This document shows, in pieces, positions 1 to 4,426 of a stretch of DNA of 7,060 nt. The notes beneath the pieces are model-generated. The model did no database searches, was not told where the DNA came from, and saw only the letters and a program-made list of their open reading frames with translations. Where the stretch lies: positions 1 to 7,060 of the forward strand of contig WJIO01000041.1 in assembly GCA_014730235.1 (NCBI GenBank). The letters run 5' to 3'. How positions within the stretch are numbered: position 1 is the stretch's first letter; each line of letters starts with the position of its first letter. This stretch comes from Candidatus Poribacteria bacterium. Its GTDB lineage: Bacteria; Poribacteria; DTPJ01; WJIO01. A program made the translations under genes and the position numbers.

Positions 1-690
1 GAAGAACGCTTAGGGCCTGCCCTTGAACCATACAGAAAGAAATCATTTTTAGCTTGTAAAACAGCAGTTCGGGATAAAGCCGGAGCGCAGAAAGAACTTG
101 AAGAATCGTTAAAAACGCTTAAAACTGACTACTTCGATCTGTATCAGCTTCATGCCATGACCAGCGAGGAAGATTTCAATAAGGCCATGAGTTCAGATGG
201 TGCAATTGAAGTCTTAAAAGATGCGAAGAAGAAGGGAATTGTCCGTTATCTTGGATTCTCAGCCCATTCTGCGGAAATCGCCGTCAGGCTTATGGATGAA
301 TTTGATTTTGATTCGGTGCTCTTTCCATTAAACTGGGTTTGCTACATGAACGGCAACTTCGGCCCCCAAGTTATAGAAAAAGCCCGGGAAAAAGGCGTAG
401 GTCGTCTGGCATTGAAAGCAATGGCAAAAACCCCCTGGGGTAAAAACGAAGACCGCAATTATCCTAAATGCTGGTATAAACCCGTAACAGAGCCAGAAGA
501 GACAAATTTGGCCCTGCGCTATACTTTATCACTTCCTATCACCGCTGCTGTTCCCCCTGGTGATATTCGTCTATTCAAAAAAGCGATGGATATTGCCTTG
601 GAATTTACCCCTCTGACTGACGAAGAGCAGAAAAAGATCAAGGAAAATGTGGTAGAATTAGAGCCGATATTTAAGGCGGCTAGTGCCTAA
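1..690 (+). CDS. Aldo/keto reductase, 5'-truncated at window edge
   Basis: The reading frame is open from base 1 and gives 229 visible residues before a TAA stop. The first methionine, at base 157, is internal, because coding similarity continues upstream of it. Family members are NAD(P)H-dependent oxidoreductases with a TIM-barrel fold and an Asp-Tyr-Lys-His tetrad. In the visible part the motif FLACKTA supplies the likely catalytic Lys (fragment residue 20), and LKTDYFDLYQLHA supplies the likely catalytic His (residue 51). The Asp and Tyr should lie in the missing N-terminal part, roughly 80-100 residues judging by usual family length. The C-terminal half has the expected barrel strands: VRYLGFSAHS, GRLALKAMA, and LSLPITAAVPPGD near the cofactor-binding end. 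It lacks the cysteine-rich ferredoxin tail of some AKR-like oxidoreductases. The substrate cannot be told, and whether the protein is exported is unknown because its start is not visible. Confidence 0.9.
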   Translation, partial: EERLGPALEPYRKKSFLACKTAVRDKAGAQKELEESLKTLKTDYFDLYQLHAMTSEEDFNKAMSSDGAIEVLKDAKKKGIVRYLGFSAHSAEIAVRLMDEFDFDSVLFPLNWVCYMNGNFGPQVIEKAREKGVGRLALKAMAKTPWGKNEDRNYPKCWYKPVTEPEETNLALRYTLSLPITAAVPPGDIRLFKKAMDIALEFTPLTDEEQKKIKENVVELEPIFKAASA

Positions 691-732
691 TGATTCGCAA
701 GCTGAATTGATCCTATAAAATCCAACCTGCAA

Positions 733-801
733 AATTTACTATATGTAACCGTTAAAAAATGAAATATATGTTTACTATACTCATTTTTCCTATAGTAAAT
801 T
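733..801. repeat. AT-rich inverted-repeat cluster (TTTACTATA motif x3)
   Basis: AATTTACTATA at 733-743 is the exact reverse complement of TATAGTAAATT at 791-801. A third copy, TTTACTATA, lies at 771-779 and can pair with 791-799 across an 11-base loop. Two copies are therefore in plus orientation and one in minus. The arrangement could be an operator-like set of sites, a weak AT-rich stem-loop at the end of the reductase transcript, or a remnant of a small repeat element. No T-run follows, so it is not a standard terminator. Confidence 0.4.
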
Positions 802-808
802 ATAAAAT

Positions 809-838
809 CTGTCATTCCTGCGAAAGCAGGAATGGCAG
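809..838. repeat. REP-like hairpin with GAAA tetraloop
   Basis: CTGTCATTCCTGC (809-821) and GCAGGAATGGCAG (826-838) form a 13-bp stem with one G-T wobble, closed by a C(GAAA)G tetraloop. The GNRA loop makes it very stable as RNA. Hairpins of the GTCATTCCTGCGAAAGCAGGAAT type are common interspersed palindromes in many bacterial genomes. It is not followed by a T-run, so I call it a dispersed palindrome and not a terminator. A related copy lies inside the MITE-like element at 4284-4315 and shares an identical 13-base arm. Confidence 0.75.
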
Positions 839-917
839 TATAAGTGATATTAATTTTTGACAATTACTGTATAAAAAATAGTTAGCAAGTTCAAGAAAAT
901 CTATTCAACCCTTCGCT

Positions 918-966
918 TAATGGGCAAAGCCCATTATTCCCCTTAACAAGGGGCCCTGGGAGATTT
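918..966. repeat. Tandem short GC-rich hairpins, likely degenerate dispersed repeat
   Basis: TAATGGGC (918-925) and GCCCATTA (929-936) form a perfect 8-bp stem with an AAA loop. Three bases later CCCCTT (939-944) pairs with AAGGGG (948-953). A G-rich GGGAGATTTTT tail follows. The CCCCTTAACAAGGGG core resembles widespread interspersed repeats of the CCCCCTTAACAAGGGGG type known in several environmental bacterial lineages. It lies 30-78 bases before the lipoprotein start, so it would sit in the leader of any transcript that begins upstream of it. Confidence 0.5.
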
Positions 967-995
967 TTAGCGCAGTTGAAAATCACTTTTGATTT

Positions 996-1529
996 ATGAA
1001 AAATATCCTGATATTTTTATTAATACTTCATATCTTCATACTGACTGGGTGCGCCGCAAAGGTTCAGGAATCAAAGCCTGAAACAACAGGAACGGGTATA
1101 AAAGATCTCTTCCCAAAAGACGAGGCTTCAATCCCCGGATGGAAGCTCAGGGATGAAGTAATTGTGTTTGATAAAAAGACTATATTTGACCACATAAACG
1201 GCGCTGCCGAAGCATACCTAGCTCGGGGATTTCAGCTATGCGCTGCGGCTGAATATAATCCTGCTGATAAATCGTCGTCAGATGAATTTATACTTGTAGA
1301 TATTTATGATATGGCAAAACCAGAACAGGCCCTGGATATGTATAAAATCGAGTTATATCCCGACGCAAACCCCTTGGATATAGAAACAGTTCAGGGATAC
1401 AGGGAATCATCAGCTATTATTTTCTGGAAAGACAGGTATTATGTCAAGATAATAGCGTCATCGGAAGAGCAGCATATCACCGATGCCAGTATGGAAATCG
1501 CTGAATTCATAGCTCAGAATATCAGTTAA
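996..1529 (+). CDS. Small lipoprotein resembling DUF6599
   Basis: The 177-residue product begins with a short basic end (MKN), a hydrophobic stretch at residues 4-16 and a lipobox LTGC at 16-19. Cys19 is thus the predicted lipidated residue and the mature protein should be membrane-anchored outside the cytoplasm. The rest is one compact domain: LFP at 38-40, PGW at 47-49, the signature HINGAAEAYL at 66-75, and a final strand RYYVKIIAS at 147-155. The LFP...GW...HINGAAE pattern matches my memory of DUF6599, a family of unknown function. ATG 996 is fixed by an in-frame TGA at 990-992. No Shine-Dalgarno sequence precedes it, which is odd beside the strong site of the other lipoprotein gene. It stands alone on this strand after a 305-base gap and overlaps the opposing gene by four bases. 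Confidence 0.85.
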   Translation: MKNILIFLLILHIFILTGCAAKVQESKPETTGTGIKDLFPKDEASIPGWKLRDEVIVFDKKTIFDHINGAAEAYLARGFQLCAAAEYNPADKSSSDEFILVDIYDMAKPEQALDMYKIELYPDANPLDIETVQGYRESSAIIFWKDRYYVKIIASSEEQHITDASMEIAEFIAQNIS

Positions 1530-3421
1530 TCTACTTTGTATGCTATGGTTCCAGAATCCTCCACTCCCGGTTGCTCGTACCACGAATCAAAAAAGCTCCC
1601 CATAGAACCTGGATACATACAGCGTTTAAGGTTCATCCATGTCAATTGGTCACCTACTGAATAGTAAACGTAGGTCTTGCCTTTAAATTCCACAATTTCA
1701 GGATCAGAGGCATTAATACCTTCGTCCAAATCCATCGGTCTCAGAACAGGATTTGCGATACTGAGTTCCCATCGTTTCAAATCCTTTGAACGCGTTATAT
1801 ATATTTCAAAATAATGACGGGGAGATCGGTGTTCCAGATACAAAACATAATAATAACCGTTGGCATATCGGATACATGGACATGCTGTATAACGGTTAGT
1901 GCCAAAAATGGCATCCGGCAGTTTATGCCAGTTCTCTAGATCGTCTGAGACGGCGAACTTGATAGTAAAAGGTGGATATTTGGGATCGTTGGATTCATAG
2001 GCCATAACAAATCCATCCGGGCCTTCACATACTGACGTATTGAATAAATACTCATCTTTCTGTTTCAGAACAAGCTTCTTTTCCCACTGTTTTAAATCCG
2101 AAGACTTAAACATGGTAACATCATTCCAGTTATTATCTTCAAATCTTGATGCAAAGGCATAAAACATATCGTCATATACATAAGCACAAGCAAGGCTGTA
2201 ACCCCTTGCAAATTCAGTTATTTTCTCCCCTGTTTCAGCGTTGGTAATCTCAAGGTAGTATTCTTCCCTGCCTCCTCCACTGGGAGGGCGCACACAGGCC
2301 ATATGACACAGACGTTTCTGCCATATAAATGGAGATAACTCACACATATTTTCCTGGATAAGTTTACATTCGGATAAACCGCTTTCCCGCATTAATGGGG
2401 GAGTTGGTGCTATAGATTGAAACACGTCAACAGGCCACTGCTGAAGTCGGTAAAATCCTTCTGGAACGTCCTGCTGAAACTGAACGTAACCCTGAACCGC
2501 GCCGGTTGTGGTACATTCAATATCCTTTTCGCTTTCCTTTTCCACAGTAACTCCGAAAACTTTATAACCCATTACAGTGGTATCTTCCAGATCAACATGC
2601 AAATATTTGCCATTCTGAACACTTTGGATTATGCCGTCGGTAGGTGTTCCGGCTGGCTGTGAAAAGTTAAGTGCAATAAGCTTACACCGGTTCAATTTAA
2701 CCCGCATGTAAGTACGAAAGCCGTAATTGCCGGCTTTGAGGGCGCATTGAGGACTTACCATAATACATTCCTCAAATACGATATCTGTGGTATCAGGCAT
2801 AGATGGATTTTCCACCCGTATATAAGCGGCGGCTGTATCGCCCCACCAGTCTAAAGCCCATAGATTGCACCGTCGGAATGTAATAGGCTCATTAGGTCGG
2901 GAAAGACAACTTGCCACACCGCCACCAAAAGCCCTACCGATGGATACGCAGTCCTCTACTATGATTGTAAAAGGTTTAACCTGGTCTGTTAAATCCCACA
3001 TCAATCCACCGTCTCCGCCGGTGACATAAAGATTGCGAAGTATCCAGCGATCCCAGCCGATGGCGGAAAAGGTAGGATCGGTATGAGATTCAGACCATCC
3101 TTCCTTGTTGGCCCTTATAGGTCCCCACCAGTCATAGCTTTTAAAACCCTTTTGTGGATCTCCGGAATCAATAACAACATGTCCTTTTGTTCCTGAGCCA
3201 TAACTGCCATCTATATCTCCGATCAATTCATTATAAGCACCAGCTTTGCCTTTATAAGCAGGTGAGAGCATGGCCTCCATATACGTGTCAGGACGGATGA
3301 CAATACGATGACCGCCATCGTTATCAGGAATTGCATCCAGGGCTTTCTGGATAGTATTAAAGGCTGTACTCCATGTTAAACCGTCAGAATTGTTACCAAG
3401 CTTGGAAACGTATAAGTTCAT
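1526..3421 (-). CDS. Beta-helix plus GH43/GH32-like beta-propeller protein, predicted carbohydrate-active
   Basis: This 631-residue product appears to have two folds. The N-terminal ~340 residues look like a right-handed parallel beta-helix. They open with the DUF1565/pectate-lyase-like start (YVSKLGN, then TIQKALDAI at 23-31 and VIRPDTYMEA at 41-50), followed by short repeating strands such as TIIVEDCVS, ITFRRCNL and DIVFEECIM. The C-terminal ~270 residues look like a five-bladed glycosidase propeller. It starts with LSPFIW at 362-367 and carries three S-x-D-L-x-x-W blade motifs at 440-446, 492-498 and 545-551, and ASDPEIVEFKGKTYVYYS near the end. That is typical of GH43/GH32-like proteins, but I cannot assign the catalytic acids, so activity is unproven. 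No signal peptide is present: the fold begins at residue 4. There are 16 cysteines. It follows the discoidin-like lipoprotein gene by 11 bases and is probably co-transcribed with it. Confidence 0.8.
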   Translation of the reverse strand: MNLYVSKLGNNSDGLTWSTAFNTIQKALDAIPDNDGGHRIVIRPDTYMEAMLSPAYKGKAGAYNELIGDIDGSYGSGTKGHVVIDSGDPQKGFKSYDWWGPIRANKEGWSESHTDPTFSAIGWDRWILRNLYVTGGDGGLMWDLTDQVKPFTIIVEDCVSIGRAFGGGVASCLSRPNEPITFRRCNLWALDWWGDTAAAYIRVENPSMPDTTDIVFEECIMVSPQCALKAGNYGFRTYMRVKLNRCKLIALNFSQPAGTPTDGIIQSVQNGKYLHVDLEDTTVMGYKVFGVTVEKESEKDIECTTTGAVQGYVQFQQDVPEGFYRLQQWPVDVFQSIAPTPPLMRESGLSECKLIQENMCELSPFIWQKRLCHMACVRPPSGGGREEYYLEITNAETGEKITEFARGYSLACAYVYDDMFYAFASRFEDNNWNDVTMFKSSDLKQWEKKLVLKQKDEYLFNTSVCEGPDGFVMAYESNDPKYPPFTIKFAVSDDLENWHKLPDAIFGTNRYTACPCIRYANGYYYVLYLEHRSPRHYFEIYITRSKDLKRWELSIANPVLRPMDLDEGINASDPEIVEFKGKTYVYYSVGDQLTWMNLKRCMYPGSMGSFFDSWYEQPGVEDSGTIAYKVD

Positions 3422-3430
3422 TTATGAGAT

Positions 3431-3434
3431 TCCT
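3431..3434 (-). promoter_or_regulatory. Ribosome binding site of the beta-helix/propeller gene
   Basis: On the minus strand AGGA lies 9 bases before ATG 3421 and overlaps the TAG stop of the upstream gene (TAGGA). A TAA in the frame of the ATG sits directly in front of it, so this is the earliest possible start. The arrangement suggests translational coupling to the lipoprotein gene. Confidence 0.6.
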
Positions 3435-4137
3435 ATTCATTGAAAAGCATTTCCAATTCATCTCGTCCTTCGTGCTTACCTGTCCCGTAGACTTCGATTT
3501 CCGTTAATCTGATCATACCTTGCTGTGCACCACTGTTATCTTCAGTCCGGGTTAAATCATTAGTGCCATATATCAGAATACGTATCCTCTGAGTTTTAAC
3601 CGGTCTAAACCTTACATCAATTACACCGGTAATATTATCTCTGATCACATTATCCTGATCACCAATTCCTTTACCCAGTTTGTCAATATTTGCCCAGAGC
3701 TTTTCCTTAAGGGCATTTTCCATTTCGTATTGAATTAAAAGATCACTTACACCATATTCATCCGCCGGATACTGTTCAGAATCCACTGTATATAGCTTTA
3801 CATTGCTGACAGTAACCGGTTGGGCCAACTCCACTATGATCCAGTAACGTTCATGCTCATCCCTTTGGGCGTTATATGAGCGGCGTCCACCGGAAGATTT
3901 CATTATGGAAGCTGCCCAGCCTTCACCCTGATCCCACATTTCAGAGGACGTAATACCATTATTAAGGGTGGTAGCGGGATGGTCTGGCTCTTCTGCAAAA
4001 GTAGTTATTCTTCCACCGTTTTTATCCAGGGCCCAGTTTACACCTGAGATCTGTCCTCCAGTTATGCTGGCACAACCTGTTAAAAATATTAATATTAATA
4101 CAGATAAACAAGCGTTGATTAAGCTTGCTACTTTCAT
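3433..4137 (-). CDS. Discoidin-like (F5/8 type C) domain lipoprotein
   Basis: The 234-residue product has a signal peptide with hydrophobic core at about 9-19 and a lipobox LTGC (19-22), so Cys22 should be lipidated. The mature part is a single jelly-roll domain of galactose-binding/F5-8 type C pattern. It shows NWAL then GG..TTFA near 34-48, HPATTLNNG at 53-61 followed by a Trp-rich stretch (MWDQGEGW, 67-74), the central strand YWIIVELAQPVTVSNVKLY at 98-116, a late strand TQRIRILIYG (182-191), and the closing LTEIEVYG (211-218). Such domains usually bind sugars on polymers or cell surfaces. That role is inferred here, since no ligand residues can be proved. The start is supported by a strong Shine-Dalgarno site. 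It is first in a two-gene unit with the beta-helix/propeller gene and could supply the surface anchor or binding part of that pair. Confidence 0.8.
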   Translation of the reverse strand: MKVASLINACLSVLILIFLTGCASITGGQISGVNWALDKNGGRITTFAEEPDHPATTLNNGITSSEMWDQGEGWAASIMKSSGGRRSYNAQRDEHERYWIIVELAQPVTVSNVKLYTVDSEQYPADEYGVSDLLIQYEMENALKEKLWANIDKLGKGIGDQDNVIRDNITGVIDVRFRPVKTQRIRILIYGTNDLTRTEDNSGAQQGMIRLTEIEVYGTGKHEGRDELEMLFNE

Positions 4138-4143
4138 TATTTG

Positions 4144-4150
4144 ACCTCCT
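4144..4150 (-). promoter_or_regulatory. Strong Shine-Dalgarno site of the discoidin-like lipoprotein gene
   Basis: The minus strand reads AGGAGGT, a near-perfect anti-16S match, ending 6 bases before ATG 4137. It fixes that start and predicts efficient initiation. Confidence 0.85.
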
Positions 4151-4218
4151 GTTTTGATAAATATGCAGATAGGAATCTTTCCCTGTCCGTATAAATCTCT
4201 AAAGGAATTAAGAATTCT

Positions 4219-4360
4219 GGTTCTTCCGGGTTTCGTGTGGTAATGAAGAAAGATAACAAATAATACAGGAAAAACCTGCTTTACCTGTTATTCCTACCTT
4301 TGCAGGAATGACAGGCTGAGAGAATTTTCAAATTACTATCACGCGAAACCCAGAAGAACC
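4219..4360. mobile_element. MITE-like element with long terminal inverted repeats
   Basis: The left end at 4219-4244 begins GGTTCTTCCGGGTTTCG. The right end at 4332-4360 read on the minus strand begins GGTTCTTCTGGGTTTCG. The arms agree at 24 of 26 positions with one 3-base gap (right arm longer) and end in GTAAT on both sides. Just outside are AGAATTCT (4211-4218) and AGAATTTT (4361-4368), a 7/8 direct repeat that could be a target duplication. AGAATTCT is itself palindromic, so these bases could instead extend the inverted repeat. At 142 bp the element has no room for a transposase and would be moved in trans. The GG start and 8-bp duplication would fit ISL3-type transposition, but that family link is a guess. 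It lies between a likely promoter and the discoidin-like lipoprotein gene. Confidence 0.7.
4284..4315. repeat. REP-like hairpin nested in the MITE-like element
   Basis: CCTGTTATTCCT (4284-4295) pairs with AGGAATGACAGG (4304-4315) over 12 bp with one G-T wobble and an 8-base loop. Read on the minus strand, its first arm contains CTGTCATTCCTGC, identical to the left arm of the hairpin at 809-838; the other arm matches at 10 of 13 positions. It is thus a second, diverged copy of the same palindrome, lying in the centre of the inverted-repeat element. Confidence 0.65.
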
Positions 4361-4378
4361 AGAATTTTTTCTGTGTAT

Positions 4379-4406
4379 ATTATAGCACATAAAAAAAGAA
4401 TGTGAA
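4379..4406 (-). promoter_or_regulatory. Sigma-70-like promoter for the discoidin-lipoprotein/propeller operon
   Basis: On the minus strand TTCACA (4401-4406, 5 of 6 to TTGACA) is followed after 16 bp by a perfect TATAAT (4379-4384). A TGC directly upstream of the -10 makes it an extended -10 element. Transcription would start near 4372 and run through the MITE-like element to ATG 4137, giving a leader of about 235 bases. The promoter begins 20 bases after the stop codon of the upstream gene. No intrinsic terminator is visible between them, so read-through from the upstream gene may add to it. Confidence 0.55.
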
Positions 4407-4426
4407 CCCCAAAAGCAATAATCAAA

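Larger units (their letters stand above)
691..995. other. Repeat-rich intergenic region between the reductase and the lipoprotein gene
   Basis: These 305 bases contain no convincing ORF or RNA gene. They hold three separate repeat structures (annotated individually) in an otherwise AT-rich background. No hairpin followed by a T-run is visible after the reductase stop, so no intrinsic terminator can be placed. A perfect TTGACA occurs at 857-862, but it has no acceptable -10 at 16-18 bp spacing. A TATAAA at 870-875 has only a poor -35 match. The start site for the downstream gene is therefore unassigned. Confidence 0.6.

Noticed and set aside
809-838. Hairpin as the terminator of the reductase gene
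   Set aside because: The stem is strong but no T-run follows on either strand, and a diverged copy occurs elsewhere in the window, which fits a dispersed palindrome better.
857-885. Perfect TTGACA as a promoter for the DUF6599-like gene
   Set aside because: At 16-18 bp spacing the -10 positions read TAGTTA or AGTTAG, which match TATAAT poorly; the TATAAA at 870-875 is only 7 bp away.
2417-2662. Plus-strand 81-residue ORF
   Set aside because: It lies wholly inside the minus-strand beta-helix/propeller gene, has no ribosome site and no recognisable domain; it is a shadow frame.
4211-4370. Inverted repeat followed by TTTTTT as a plus-strand intrinsic terminator
   Set aside because: The arms are about 90 bases apart and no plus-strand gene ends nearby; element ends with a flanking direct repeat explain it better.
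4386-4405. CACAT/ATGTG hairpin as terminator of the Ig-like gene
   Set aside because: The stem is only 5 bp with an A-rich loop and no proper T-run after it; the bases are better explained as part of the promoter.
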